Source of the DNA: Chondrosia reniformis
Taxonomy: Eukaryota; Porifera; Demospongiae; Chondrillida; Chondrillidae
Assembly (NCBI GenBank): GCA_947172415.1
Contig: OX359200.1
Coordinates: forward strand, 5,272,501 to 5,336,500
Length of the DNA: 64,000 nucleotides
Reading direction: 5' to 3'
This document shows, piece by piece, positions 37,160 to 49,329 of the stretch. How positions within the stretch are numbered: position 1 is the first letter of the stretch; each line of letters starts with the position of its first letter. Made by a program: the position numbers and the translations under genes. The notes below the pieces were generated by a model. The model saw only the letters and a program-made list of their open reading frames with translations. It was not told the origin of the DNA and did not search any database.

Positions 37160-38030
37160 ATATCTGAAGTGCCACCCATCTTGCCTCTTGCCCTGTCTGC
37201 CTTTCTGGCATCTGCTGCTGGGTGCACTGGTCTTACTACTCAGATCCTTCCAGGCAGGTTGAAGGACGTCCCCTACCCCTTGGTGGAGGATCCAATTCAG
37301 GAAGGAAGAAAGGCCACAGTGGGCCACCACCCAACGATCAGCCAAGTAAACAGGAGAAAGCCTGGAATGCCCCGTGTGTTACAAGATTCATGTCATGTTC
37401 GGCTTAGCAAGGCTGCAAACCACAAGGAATGAGCAAGTGCCACAAGGGAATCTGGTGCATGGCTCAATGGTACTCCCTGTTGCATCCATGGGGCTTTGTC
37501 TTGTTGACAAAGTTGTCTGTGTCGCTGTTGGTCTCCAGCTGAGAGTCCCCCTATGCGAGCCACGTGCACACTCCACCATTGTGGTAAACAAGTGGACAGG
37601 TTCACCATCCAACCAGGGACGCCATCCTCAGCACATGCATCACAATCAACTCCATCTTCAAGTCATCTCCAGCTAAAGATACAGATGGGAAGCAACCGGA
37701 TGGAGTGACCATCATGCCCTGGGAAAGAGGGAAATCCCTCATATATGGGATGTAACCTGTCCCGACACCTTTTCTGCATCCCATGAGGCAGCAGCTACTA
37801 GGGCGGCCGGGGCAGTAGCTGCAGAGACAGAAGAGAGAAAGAAGCAAAAATACAGTGATTTATCCTGGACCCATCATGTGATCCCCTTGGCCATTGAGAC
37901 AGCAGAAGCGTTTGGTCTTGATGCCTCAAATGATTCAATGCCTTAGGTAGAAGTATCTTTGCAATCATCAATGATCCCAACACCAAATCACACATGATTC
38001 AGCAATTTTATGATCAGTTGCTCTACAGCA
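37160..38030 (+). mobile_element. Remnant of an LINE with restriction-like endonuclease (3' part)
   Basis: Broken frames still read VGLQLRVPLCEP, a cysteine/histidine stretch, then DGKQPDGVTIMPWERGKSLI followed by WDVTCPDTFSASHEAAA and THHVIPLAIETAEAF. P-D-G...W-D-V-T is the restriction-like endonuclease core at the C-terminus of early-branching non-LTR retrotransposons (R2/NeSL-like grade). Stops and frameshifts are scattered through it and the reverse transcriptase is missing, so it is dead. Copies follow A3 and A5 in the same position and moved with gene duplication, not by transposition. Confidence 0.7.
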
Positions 38031-38250
38031 AGGTAATGCCACCTCAGTATTGGGCACTTTCTCCATTAGATCCTTAATCTATCATCAACTTATATTCATA
38101 GTGCAAGTTACGAATATATATCACATTATGGGTGACTAAAACATACGTATACTCAATTGTTACATTATTATTATAATGTACAATGATACATTGAACATAT
38201 ATATAATACAATAAACCATATGCCCCAATATATACAGAGTATGAATCTCA

Positions 38251-38433
38251 TCAGTATAAATGTTGGAATTCTTGAGCTGCTGCAGTTTCCTTGCTCCCAG
38301 CAGAAAGTGGTTCACTTTCAATCTTCATTGTCTCGTAAAGATTGAAAATATAATCGAGAGAATAAAGATAAATATCCTGTTTATAAATATGACTTGTTTT
38401 GATCTCATTTAGAGGATAATCACAAACATACAA
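38251..38433 (-). other. Coding-like stretch of unknown origin, minus strand
   Basis: A 60-codon open frame whose second half (ETMKIESEPLSAGSKETAAA, then QEFQHLY and stop) has a composition typical of real protein, unlike the AT-rich surroundings. It is identical in the duplicate at 58,265-58,447. It lies on the same strand as and just downstream of the MSH2 fragments. It could be the last exon of whatever gene donated this segment; I do not recognise it. Confidence 0.35.
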
Positions 38434-38552
38434 GATGCAGTATTAGCTGGCTATTATTCAAATTGCATTTCCACCAGCATGTAACAGAGTAAGAGTGTCA
38501 TGTTTAAATCTTAAATGACACTTGTATAGAATTCATAGAAGCACTGTGAAAT

Positions 38553-39020
38553 TTGAGAGTCGCTGGCACCAACTCTAGCCAGTATACTGTCTACCACTGA
38601 GATAGTGGCGGAAACACAGGGCACAAACAGCCTGCCTGAGCCATCAGGACAATAACTCCGACCTAAAAGGAAGACGTTAACACTCTCTCTATATACAATA
38701 CTGATAAACAGAGCACCACTTTTCTGATATAAGTGGACTTTCCTCCCATATTAGGGCCTGTTATGATCTGAAACATATCCCTACCTACAAACAGTACATA
38801 CAGTATACATAGATATGATTATATGAATCATTGGACATCAGAGCTAGCAACACTTATTGAATAGGTTATTGCTGGGCTTTAATGTAGAACGTTGTACAAT
38901 GCAGTGTGTAATATTGGACGGCTTGAAGTGACACCTTTTAGCAGTTTGATATAAAAGCAATGTCGTCTTGCATCTCCAAACAAGGATGTCTTGCTCCTAA
39001 CAGAATAATATCCCCTTCAC
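38553..39020 (-). pseudogene. MSH2: MSH2 fragment (ATPase domain exons), copy 1
   Basis: Three exon-like pieces on the minus strand: 39,020 down to about 38,935 (GDIILLGARHPCLEMQDDIA), 38,780-38,720 (DMFQIITGPNMGGKSTYIR) and 38,662-38,553 ([12 protein letters not shown], then [17 protein letters not shown]). TGPNMGGKST is the Walker A of MutS proteins, and RHPCLE and the neighbouring order match eukaryotic MSH2. Upstream domains and everything after DSQ are missing. This copy has also lost a base in GCFVPC (frameshift), lacks the AND codons after AFI, and has R-K for R-Q at the exon end. It is a dead fragment carried by segmental duplication; the duplicate at 58,567-59,049 is better preserved. 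Confidence 0.8.
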
Positions 39021-39162
39021 CTGCACACAGACACAAGAAAGAGACCAAAAACCTGGTGGAGGAGGGATCTAGCACAGAGCAAAGCTGATCTGTCAACAAG
39101 TTTAAAGGTCCAGGGTACCAATGATAACACATAATACACATCAAAGGGGTGGACGTACAATG

Positions 39163-39437
39163 ACAAAAGGGGGTGCTGGTGGCCTGGTAGCTAAGTGTGA
39201 AGATACAGATTACAAAGCAATGGGATGGCCAGGGTTCACCTCCAGAGCAGTAAAGAAAAAGAAAGAAAAGTGATACCCCCTACCATCAAAACCTGCCCAG
39301 ACTGATTATTGACTGATTTAACTGATTTACATTTGTGTATGATGTTTGTATATTGTTTGTAATTACAAAACTCCCTGGTAGACCAGCTGTGAGCTGAAGG
39401 GACATTCCTGATTAAAATAATAATAACAATAACAATA
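39163..39437 (+). mobile_element. tRNA-derived SINE, present in the C1 unit only
   Basis: A 275-bp insert flanked by ACAATG (39,157-39,162 and 39,438-39,443). The duplicate unit at about 59,188 has the empty site, GTACAATGGCCCAGTTG. Inside, TGGCCTGGTAGCTAAGTG resembles an A box and GGGTTCACCTCC a B box about 55 bp apart, and the 3' end is an (AATAAC)n tail. Together these mark a SINE that inserted after the segmental duplication. Confidence 0.75.
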
Positions 39438-39594
39438 ACAATGGCCAAGTTGTATGCTTGATAACTTAATTAGCTGGTCTGTCAACAAATTGAAAGGACA
39501 TCCTGGAGCCAGTACAATCAACCACACAAAAATAAGCAATATAAAAAGATCACCAATCAGTTGATTCAGAAGTTTACAAGACTGTTAAGGAGTG

Positions 39595-40407
39595 ATGTTT
39601 AAAGTGTTCCTCTTTGCTATACTTGTAGTTCTTGGGTGTGGACAGGAATGTAAGTCAGTTAAACTCAACTCTCACTTATAGACAGACAATTCTTTCAGTG
39701 TATGACCAAACAGTCTATTTCTGTGTACAGGCAAGAGATATCCTGACTGCATCCCCACTGACTGTCAGGAGGTTAAGGACAAGTGTGGATGTGACAGCTC
39801 TGGAGTCTACACGATCAACATGTGTGGAAAGGTCAGGAATGTCCACTGTGACATGCTAGGAGCTGTGGGTTGGACTGTCTTTCAGCGTCGTCAAGATGGC
39901 TCGGTCAACTTCTACAGAGACTATGTGGACTACATTGATGGGTTTGGCAGCGCAGATGGGGAGTACTGGCTGGGTCTGGACAACATTCACTGCCTGACTA
40001 CAAGGTCACCTAAAGCTGAACTCCTTGTTGACCTGGCTGACTTTGAGGGTAACTATAAGTATGCTCGATATAGCTACTTTTCAATTGGTAATGGAGACAC
40101 TGGATACAGAATAAACATTGGAGGGTACAGTGGAACAGCTGGTGATGGCATGAATGGAGGTGGAAATCCAGCAAATGGAATGTCCTTTACTACAAGAGAT
40201 CATGATGCTGATGCTAGTGGCGGCAACTGTGCTGTGACATACAAAGGTGCTTGGTGGTATAAGGCCTGTCATGATGCCAACATCAATGGACAGTATCTCA
40301 GTGGACCACAGTCATCCTTTGCTGATGGAGTCATCTGGCATCCTTTTAGAGGTCACCAGTATTCTCTCAAGTACACAGCAATGAAGATGCACAACACAAG
40401 GAATTAG
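39595..40407 (+). CDS. Ficolin-like fibrinogen-related protein, type C, gene C1
   Basis: Two exons, 39595-39649 and 39731-40407, joined at phase 1 (243 aa). Exon 1 is a signal peptide (MFKVFLFAILVVLGCGQE). Exon 2 is one full fibrinogen-related domain: DCQEVKDKCGCDSSGVYTI, CDMLGAVGWTVFQRRQDGSV, NFYRDYVDYIDGFG, GEYWLGLDNIHCLTT, then FTTRDHDAD, CAVTYKGAWWYKACHDANIN and NGQYLSGPQSS. The paired cysteines around the D-x-D-x-D calcium site and the W-W-Y-x-A-C-H motif are those of ficolins and tachylectin-5-type lectins. No collagen or other oligomerising part precedes the domain. Probably a secreted lectin; specificity unknown. It lies between type A genes within a duplicated block; C2 at 59,336 is its near-twin. 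Confidence 0.9.
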
Positions 40408-41287
40408 CTCACAATTAGTGGAAAGAGAACCATTACATTAGGCTTAGTATAGACCACATTAAAACCTTGTCATTCTCTTTTCTGTAAATGCAATAATAGT
40501 CATCATATTGCTGTGTGTAGCCAACTTAAATGATTTAATAGACTTTGAATGTAACTATATTATACTCTATATACTAGATACATAAGCATACTCAGCTGAT
40601 GAGATATCACATTGTCACTAGCTACAGTTTCTCACCTTTTGATTGAATGACTGGACGGATGTATGGACTGGTGCACTCACAGACACATCAGCAAAACTAC
40701 ATACAAACAGTAACCATGGCAACAATAACATACATTCCGCATGTCACGAGGTACACATTGCACACAATTGCACAAATAAATGGAACTATATTCAGTATGG
40801 CTATATAATTATCGATCAGACATGAAACATATATGTACATACATATGTATATAGACACCTACTGCTTGTACGTTTGCAGAAAATATTTTTGTGTGCAATT
40901 GCTTGTATAGCTGAGTATGACTATTTATATATAGCTGAGTATATAAGAATATAGGAATGGCTTATATTATATAACATAAGATTTTACTCATGATCAACTA
41001 GGTTATACAGTTTGACTTGATTGGACTGTTTGTACAGTGCAACCTGTGTAAGCGGTCACCTGAATAGGGTCGGCTCTTAAATTCCAGGCAAAATCGTATG
41101 TATATAATGGGCTTTACAGTCACCTCTCTAACAAGCTAGGCCAATAGTAAGTTCTTCTGCTCTCAAGGGTTTTATTACATATAATATGTAATATAGTTTG
41201 CTATTTATTTGTTTGACAGTTTCAGTACCACATGCAATTTATGTTAAGATCACAGTAGGTATAAATAACAATGTATATTCCCTACAT

Positions 41288-41552
41288 TGTGACCCCATCT
41301 CTTGGTAAGACTAAAGCTGTGGCTGCTTCCTCTTGTAAAGAGATCAGAGACATTCTATCTAACGATGATGATAGTAGGTTTTTTGGAATTAATTTTGATA
41401 AACACTCTCCTTGTGAATATTTAGTAAGCCGTGTTGGTTATCATGGAACATTTGATTCACCAACTGAATGAAGATGGGGTGATTGCATGCCATTGGGTTG
41501 GTAACTAAGAGCTTTGATGAATCAACAAATGACAATTGTTATTTACATTTGA
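41288..41552 (+). pseudogene. Type A FReD pseudogene A1b (exon 3 start fused to exon 4 end)
   Basis: Reads VTPSLGKTKAVAASSCKEIR, DILSN, then directly DDDSRFFGINFDKHSP and YHGTFDSPTE before a stop. The middle of the gene (GGGWT core included) and the intron are gone. The breakpoint lies at a GATGATGAT run, suggesting deletion between short repeats. Exons 1 and 2 are missing, the acceptor AG has become AT, and the last arginine codon is a stop. It is non-functional. Confidence 0.85.
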
Positions 41553-42119
41553 TAATATACGTAACTTCTCTAAACAGCTGCAGTCAATGTCACTCTGTAG
41601 CGAAATTAACATTAGTATATTAGTTTCATATACATATTAAGCTCAGATGTCTTATGCAGTAAATGGACTCTGGATTTACCCCACCGACTCATATCTTCTA
41701 AGAAGCTTGATGAGCTAGTGGGTGGAACCAAAGTTCACTTAATGGGAACAAGGATCTCGATTCCCTCCCTGCTTGCCCAGAAAAGTGTGGATAAATCGCA
41801 GATGCCAGCTGCGTTAATTAGCTTATGGGCAAGCAATAGTTGGCGACCCACCTCAATTGGGTTGACTGATCTCATTTTCATGACTACATTATATATATAC
41901 TACAAACAAGCTAATAAGATTCCCATCTCAACATATATATTTGCAGCTACTAGGTTCACTGATCTCATTGTTGTGACTATTATTATGTCTACACTGATGG
42001 GTAGCTAATCTCATTGCCATGACTACCATTTCTACTTTAATTTATATATATGTATATCTGCATAATAGCTACCTTCCTCTTTTTATATAAATAATATACC
42101 CTGAATGTCTGCTGCCATT

Positions 42120-42524
42120 ATACTTTATACCTTAACATAAACTGATTGGTCTAAACACTAATCAATAATGGCAAATTAATGACATTCATTGACACAGAGT
42201 ACTCTTACTAAGTAAAGTCTAGATCTGTAGTATATATTGATTCCTCTGTTTATCTCTAATAAATAATATACTTTATACCCTAACATAAACTGATTGTTCT
42301 AAACACTAATCAATAAGGGCAAATAATGACATTCATTGACAAAGAGTACTCATACTAAGTAAAGTCTAGATCTGTAGTATTATATATTGATTCCTCTGTT
42401 TATCTCTAATAAATAATATACTTTATACCCTAACATAAACTGATTGTCTGCTTCCATTCTAAACACCAATTGCAATCAATAATGGCAAAATAATGACATT
42501 CATTGGCACAGGGTATTATATAAA
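42120..42524. repeat. About 150-bp tandem repeat (2.7 units) upstream of A2
   Basis: Units start ATACTTTATACCCTAACATA at about 42,120, 42,269 and 42,419. The last, partial unit runs into the TATA box. Related arrays precede A3 (45,052-45,457, about 3 units) and A5 (54,320-54,578, about 2); A7 has one (62,050-62,154). Confidence 0.8.
42517..42524 (+). promoter_or_regulatory. TATA box of FReD A2
   Basis: TATATAAA 190 bp before the A2 ATG, in the same context (GGCACAG-GTATTATATAAA) as in A3, A5 and A7. Position and context are conserved; function is inferred. Confidence 0.55.
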
Positions 42525-42706
42525 TGTTTATGTATATTCTGTAGTATCAAAATCTCTGTCTGTAGTATACATCACAGTCTCCTGCAGGGGTAGAGAGCAA
42601 GATCTAAAATTTCAAGTGAGAAAATTTTAAACATGCAATTGCTTAATTAAACTCTAGATGTGCATGTTTCTGTTCATATACTGATTCAGCTTCAGTGCAA
42701 TCAAAA

Positions 42707-44341
42707 ATGGCTGCTTCATTTGGAATAAATCTGTTGACCCTGGTCTGTGTGTTGGGACTTGAAATTTCTGTATGCTGCTCTTCTATTATTGACAAAAACA
42801 CTAGATTTGAAACACATCATTTACAAAGGGTATTAATGTGATATACATATTCACACTTCTACATACATATTATTCTTGTATATTGGACTGTATATTTATA
42901 CAAACTTTAACTTGCATTGGTGTTTTATAATATACTGTACATATATTAACTTTAGCTAGTGAAATTCTCACTTTGAAATTTTCTAGAGGTCAACTTTCCC
43001 AACTAAGGACTGCACTTCAGCTAATGATGGAGAGGTCTTACATTTCAGTGGAGGACCACAGATCAAAACAATATGGATATGTCAGAATTATGATTGGATT
43101 CCTCATGAGTACGTGTATATAAACACAGGCACAATTGCACAAATAAGTGGAACTATATCAACAAGTAATATGGCTATATATCGATCAGACATGAACACAT
43201 ATGTACATACGTATGTATTTAGATACACACTGTACATTTGCTGATAATATTTTTGTGTGCAATTGCTTGTATAGCTGAGTTTTGCTATTTATTTGTTTGA
43301 CAGTTTCAGAACCACATACAATAATTAAGATCACAGTAGGTATAAATAACAATGTATATTCCATACAGTGTGACCCCATCTCTTGGTAAGACTGAAACTG
43401 TGGCTGCTTCCTCTTGTAAAGAGATCAGAGACGTTCTATCTAATGAATGTTCTGGAAGACCACAGAGTGGAACTTACTGGATCAGTGCAATGGAATGGTG
43501 CGACTGTGACTGTCAGACATATCCAAACAAGACCATGCAAGTGAGGGGGACTATATACATTATATATATGTATAGTTGAACTGTTATTATCAAACCACAA
43601 CATCAGTAAAGGGTGTTTAGAATTATTAACATGAATAATCCTACATTGAACATGAATCTTTTGTTTGACGGCCATTTTTGTGATAAACACCCGTGGCCAT
43701 ATCATGCGATTTCTACTGACACACATAAAATACAAGCTGTTTTATCTAGTTTAGTTGTCATGCATATTTGTTTGTCTTGTATATTCATTGTATTCATACA
43801 GGTGCACTGTGAAATGGATTTGGATGGAGGTGGATGGACCATGGTATGGAAGCATTCATACTTGGAGGTTTTACCACTCACAACAGATATGTACTATTTC
43901 AGTGATTACTTCAAGCAGTGCAGTGACCTGGAATCGGGATGGTGTAATATTCCTAAGAAGAGACGATTTAAGCCAACAGAGATGCTCATTGCTGCTTATC
44001 ACAACAAAGTTGTCAGGTTTGCTTACAAGGGTTGGTTCAACTGGAACATTGATAATGACTGGACAGGTGGAATACTTATTGAACCAAAGAAGATTGTGGA
44101 CACATGTACCTGGACTGATTGGTCACAAGGGATTGAACCAGCCCCAAGCTCACATGGTGGTGATAGGAGACTTCTTGGAATTAATTTTGATAAACACTCT
44201 CCTCGTGACTATATAGAAAACTGTGTTACTTATCATGGAACATTTGATTCACCAACTGAATGCAGATGGCATGATTGTCATGGAGGTGGAAATACAGCTT
44301 TAATGAATCAACAAATGACATTGGCTATTTACATTCGATAA
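42707..44341 (+). CDS. Fibrinogen-related secreted protein, type A, gene A2
   Basis: Four exons: 42707-42829, 42987-43108, 43369-43540, 43802-44341 (318 aa, intron phases 0, 2, 0). Signal peptide LLTLVCVLGLEISVC; cysteine module DGEVLHFSGGPQIKTIWICQ; SSCKEIRDVLSNECSG; GGGWTMVW core; end MTLAIYIR. It lacks the short SRSG stretch present in exon 1 of A1, A4 and A7. Variable loops: TCTWTDWSQ, PSSHGGDRRL and HDCHGGGNTALM. The 3' flank is the block starting near GCTCAGATGCCTCATGAGG, with no LINE remnant. Probable secreted lectin-like protein; ligand unknown. Confidence 0.83.
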
Positions 44342-45051
44342 TATATACGTATATATGTATCTTCTCTAAACACCTGCAGTCATATTGACAGTGTCACTCT
44401 GTAGAGAAATCATCTAGTATATTATTTACATGTATATCTATCACAAAAAGTATTATCATTTTTGCTATTAAGTCTGATATACAGTAATACATCCCAAAAT
44501 TGGAAAATGAATCCACAACATAGAAAAAATAGAATAAGAGCAAAGCTGATCTTAAGCTCAGATGCCTCATGAGGTAAGTGGACTCGGAATTTGCCCCACC
44601 CACTCATGTCTTCTAAGGAGCTTGATGAGCTAATGGGTGGAACCAAAGTTCACTTAATGGGAACAAGGATCTCGATCCCCTCCCTGCTTACCCAGAAAAG
44701 TGTGGGGTGAGTGTGGATAAATTTCAGATGCCAGCTGTGTTAATTTACATACAGTACTTTTCTGGGCAAGCAGTAGTTGGTGTGTTGGTGCTACCCACCT
44801 CAACTGGGTTGACTGATCTCATTTTCATGACTAAGTATACATTATGTCTATATACTACAAACAAACTCCTATCTCAGCATATACTCCTGTATACATTTGT
44901 AGCTACTAGGTTCATTGATCTCATTGTTGTGATTATTATTATGTCTACTACACTGATGGGTTGCTAATAGCATTGCCATGACTACCCTGTCTACTATATA
45001 ATGACATTCATTTATATATGTATATGCAGTATTGATATCTCTAATAAATAA

Positions 45052-45457
45052 TATACTTTATACCCTAACATAAACTGATTGTTCTAAACACTAATCAATA
45101 AGGGCAAAATAATGACATTCATTGACAAAGAGTACTCATATTAGTTAAATCTAGATCTGTAGTATTATATATTGATTCCTCTATTTATCTCTAATAAATA
45201 ATATACTTTATACCCTAACATATACTGATTGTTCTAAACACTAATCAATAAGGGCAAAATAATGACATTCATTGACAAAGAGTACTCATATTAGTAAAAT
45301 CTAGATCTGTAGTATTATATTGATTCCTCTGTTTATCTCTGATAAATAATATACTTTATACCCTAACATAAACTGATTGGCTGCTTCCATTCTAAACACC
45401 AATTGCAATCAATAATGGCAAAATAATGACATTCATTGGCACAGAGTATTATATAAA
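45052..45457. repeat. About 150-bp tandem repeat (about 3 units) upstream of A3
   Basis: Units start at about 45,052, 45,202 and 45,350 with the same sequence as before A2. The final partial unit ends in the A3 TATA box. Units within this array resemble each other more than the flanks do, pointing to local homogenisation. Confidence 0.8.
45450..45457 (+). promoter_or_regulatory. TATA box of FReD A3
   Basis: TATATAAA 197-190 bp before the A3 ATG, conserved in position with A2, A5 and A7. Confidence 0.55.
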
Positions 45458-45646
45458 GGTTTGCATTATAAAGTCAAGTTTGTAGTATCAAAATCTCTGT
45501 CTGTAGTATACATTACAGTCTCCTGCAGGGCTAGAGAGCAAGATCTAAAATTTAAGTGAGAAAATTTTAAACATGCAATTGCTTAATTACACTCTAGATG
45601 TGCATGTTTCTGTTCATATACTGATTCAGCTACAGTGCAATCAAAA

Positions 45647-47818
45647 ATGGCTACTTCATTTGGAATAAATCTGTTGACCCTGGTCTGTGTGTTAGGACTT
45701 GAAATTTCTGTATGCTGCTCTTCTATTATTGACAAAAACACTGGATTTGAAACACATCATTTACAAAGGGTATTAATGTGATATACATATTCACACTTCT
45801 ACCTACATATTATTCTTGTATAATGGACTGTATATTTATACAAACTTTAACTTGGTGTTTTATAAATTAACTTTAGCTAGTGAAATTCTTACTTTGAAAT
45901 TTTCTAGAGGTCAACTTTCCCAACAAAGGACTGCACTTCAGCTAATGACGGAGAGGTCTTACATTTCAGTGCAAGACCACAGATCAAAACAATATGGATA
46001 TGTCAGAATGAGGATTGGATTCCTCATGAGTACGTGTATATAAACACACAATAAATGACACTATATTCAACATGCAAATAATTTTGTTTGCAGATGATTC
46101 TGTATGTGCAATTGCTTGTAACATTAAATGGTGTACAGATATAATTTATTCATAGCTGATAATGAATATATATTTATAGTTATAATGGCAATATATAGAA
46201 ATGGCCCACATTTTGCTCATGGTTAAACAGTTTGCAATTGACTATATTGGACTGTATATCATGCACCTATTCTGTACAGTGAAAAGCGTGTATATAAGCG
46301 GTCACCTGACTTGAGTGGTCACCTGACTTGAGCGGTCACCTGACTTGAGCAGTCACCTGACTTGAGCGGTCACCTCCAAATTCAGCCTTTAAAATCCTGT
46401 CAAAATTATCTTATATAAAAAATGAATGGCCTTTGCTTTCTATAATGTGGTAAACTCTCTAACACAAGGCCAAATTCAGCAGACTGCATGTATTAGACAG
46501 GTTTTACTATATAATATGAAATAGTTTTATTGTATACAATCAAAATGTAATTTGTATTATTATTGTGCTATCTATATATTATATATGTGTCTGGCAGTTT
46601 CAGTGCCACATACACACGTATCAATACTTTAATACCAGAGCAAAGTAATACTTTATGTTCTTGAACTGATCTATCACAAATTGCATGAGCTACTTTCTAT
46701 TATTTTATTAAGGCTCCCTGTTTATATCAGCTATGGGCTATGTACCTATTTAAACAATAACAATAACAATAACAATAACATAAATGCATTAAGATCATAG
46801 CTTTGCATATATGTGTATGCAATTTAAATAAAAAGAACACATTCCCTATAGTGTAACCCCATCTCTTGGTAAGACTGAAACTGTGGCTGCTTCCTCTTGT
46901 AAAGAGATCAGAGACGTTCTGTCTAATGAATGTTCTGGAAGACCACAGAGTGGAACTTACTGGATCAGTGCAATGGAATGGTGCGACTGTGACTGTCAGA
47001 CATATCCAAACAAGACCATGCAGGTGAGGGGGACCATATACATTATATAGTTCAACTGTTATTATCAAACCACAACATCAGTAAAGGTTTATAATCATTG
47101 TTTTGTGAAGCATTATAAACAGGAATAATCCTATATATAGATACATGCTATAGGAATTTTTACTTGATGGCCATTTTTGCGATAAACACCCGTGGCCATA
47201 TTCTGCAATTTCTACTGACACACATAAAATACAAGCTGTTTTATCGTCATGCATATTTGTTTGTCTTGTATATTCATACAGGTGCACTGTGAAATGGATT
47301 TGGATGGAGGTGGATGGACCATGGTATGGAAGCATTCATACTTGGAGGTGCTACCTCTCACAACAGATATGTACTATTTCAGTGACTACTTCAAGCAGTG
47401 CAGTGACCTGGAATCAGGATGGTGTAATATTCCTAAGAAGAGACGATTTAAACCAACAGAGATGCTCATTGCTGCTTATCACAACAAAGTTGTCAGGTTT
47501 GCTTACAAGGGTTGGTTCAACTGGAACATTGATAATGACTGGACAGGTGGAATACTTATTGAACCAAAGAAGATTGTGGACACATGTACTGCAATAGATT
47601 GGTCACAAGGGATTGAACCAGCCCCAAGTTCACATGGTGATAGGGGACTTCTTGGAATTAATTTTGATAAACACTCTCCTCGTGACTATATAGAAAACTG
47701 TAATGGTTATCATGGAACATTTGATTCACCAACTGAATGCAGATGGCACGATTGTGATTGGCACGGAAATAGAGCTTTGGTGAACCAACAGATAACAATT
47801 GCTATTTACATTCGATAA
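45647..47818 (+). CDS. Fibrinogen-related secreted protein, type A, gene A3
   Basis: Four exons: 45647-45769, 45908-46029, 46852-47023, 47282-47818 (317 aa). Same plan as A2: signal peptide, cysteine module DGEVLHFSARPQIKTIWICQ, SSCKEIRDVLSNECSG, GGGWTMVW, end ITIAIYIR. Variable loops: TCTAIDWSQ, PSSHGDRGL and HDCDWHGNRALV. Intron 2 is long and holds a 17-bp tandem repeat and a CAATAA microsatellite. AATAAA at 47,946, followed by an LINE remnant as after A1 and A5. Probable secreted lectin-like protein. Confidence 0.83.
46300..46377. repeat. 17-bp tandem repeat in intron 2 of A3
   Basis: Four units of GGTCACCTGACTTGAGC plus a partial fifth. A5 has three and a part at 55,434-55,494. The unit resembles the GTAAGCGGTCACCTG seen near 41,050 and 60,810, so it probably grew from the end of a MITE-like element. 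Confidence 0.85.
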
Positions 47819-47979
47819 TATATATCTCCTCTAAACAACTGCAGTCATATTGACAATATCACTCTGTAGGGAAATTAACAGTACTATATTATTTACAAAA
47901 AGTATTATCATTTTCCCCATTAAGTCTGATATGTATTGTCAATTGAATAAACTTTAATTTGAAATGATAAATGATATCC

Positions 47980-48900
47980 GAAGTGCCACCCATCTTGCCT
48001 CTTGCCCCGTCTACCTTTCAGGCTTCTGCTGCTGGGTGCACTGGTCTTACTACTCAGATCCTTCCAGGCAGGTTGAAGGACGTCCCCTACCCCTTGGTGG
48101 AAGATCCAATCCAGGAAGGGAAGAAAGGCCACAGTGGGCCACCACCCAACGATCAGCCAAGTAAACAGGAGAAAGCCTGGAATGCCCCGTGTGTTACAAG
48201 ATACATGTCATGTTCGGTTTAGCAAGACTGCAAACCACAAGGAATGAGCAAGTTCCACAAGGGAATCTGGTACATGGCTCAATGGTACTCCCTGTTGCAT
48301 CCTTGGGGCTTTGTCTTGTTGACGAGGTTGTCTGTGTCACTGTACATGTTGGTCTCCAGCTGGGAGTCCCCGGGCCCTATGCGAGCCACATGCACACTCC
48401 ACCATTGTGGTAAACAAATGTACAAGTTCACCACCCATAGCCTCAGTTGTTCCAAGAGCCAGGGATGCCATCCTCAGCACATCACTCTTCAAGTCATCTC
48501 TAGCTAATTATAAAGCACAGGTCCCAAGCACCTTGGAACCTGTTGGCCTCAGTAGAACAGATGGGAGGTGACCGGATGAAGTGACCATCACGCCCTGGGA
48601 TGTGACCTTTCCTGACACCTTTTTTGCATTTCCATGAGGCAGCAGCTACTAGGGCGGCCGGGGCAGTAGCTGCTGAGACAGAGGAGAGAAAGAAGCAATA
48701 ATACAGTGATTTAGCCTGGACCCATCATGTGATCCCCTTGGCCATCGAGACAGCAGAAGTGTTTGATCCTGTTCGATGCCTAATACCTTAGGTAGAAGAA
48801 TCATTGCAATCAAATGATCCAAACACCAGATCACACATGATTCAGCAATTTCAGTTGCTCTACAGCAAGGCAATGCCAACTCAGTTTTGTGCCCTTTCCC
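47980..48900 (+). mobile_element. LINE (RLE type) remnant after A3
   Basis: Counterpart of 37,160-38,030, with the same readable pieces (VETS/AETAEV-like end, THHVIPLAIETAEVF, zinc-knuckle region). It is broken by stops, frameshifts and small deletions: the endonuclease core around the DG-PDG motif is more damaged here. It sits at the same distance behind the stop codon as in A1 and A5. Confidence 0.65.
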
Positions 48901-49329
48901 CATTAGCAGTGCTTTGCACTGCAATAACAGCTTATATTCATATATTATAGTGCAAGTTACGAATTTATACACGGATGTAAGTGACTCCCAAAATCAGGTA
49001 TATTAAGTGCCACACGACTTTAGCCACACTGAAATTCTCAACTTTTACATACAGAGCAGTAGTCTCTACAGATCATATAAGGTTAAACACATGGCCTTCC
49101 AATTACATTAGCTTTTCACACCTTAGTATATATAGACTGAAGATGAAGTATCTGCATGCCATTATCAGCAAAAATCCCAGTCTCAGGGGGTCTCAGCCAA
49201 TAATCACCGCAGATTTGAGTGTGAGCTAGGAGTACCAACAGTTGGTTGCATATATACATTCACATAAACAACATGGTTAGAGACCATTTGGTAACTTGCA
49301 CACAAGGGACATTGTTCATGAAATAAATT

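Larger units (their letters stand above)
36991..39594. other. Spacer between A1 and C1
   Basis: Contains, in order, the A1 3' UTR and poly(A) signal, an LINE remnant (37,160-38,030), a minus-strand coding-like stretch (38,251-38,433) and MSH2 exon fragments on the minus strand, and a SINE. The block from about 36,400 to 41,300 is repeated at 56,450-61,100 with very high similarity, so this is a recent segmental duplication. Confidence 0.7.
40408..42706. other. Spacer between C1 and A2
   Basis: Includes the C1 3' flank, a putative MITE-like stretch with GTAAGCGGTCACCTG (about 41,033-41,130), the fused A1b pseudogene (41,288-41,552), a repeated 3'-flank block (41,640-42,040) also found after A2 and A4, and the tandem repeat and TATA box of A2. 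No live gene seen. Confidence 0.65.
44342..45646. other. Spacer between A2 and A3
   Basis: A2 3' flank; the repeated block at about 44,550-44,960, shared with 41,640-42,040, 53,800-54,200 and, in part, 61,765-61,985; and the tandem repeat before the A3 promoter. No gene seen. Confidence 0.6.

Noticed and set aside
37388-37612. Several overlapping ORFs on both strands in the LINE remnant
   Set aside because: They are chance frames in GC-richer dead retroelement DNA; only scattered pieces match the LINE C-terminus.
45816-46043. Alternative reading of FReD exon 2 (RGQLSQQRTALQLM frame)
   Set aside because: It is open in all copies, but exchanges in it are not conservative, and the other frame gives the C-x-S-A-N-D/E-G-E-V and W-I-C-Q pattern with splice phases 0 and 2 that join correctly to exons 1 and 3.
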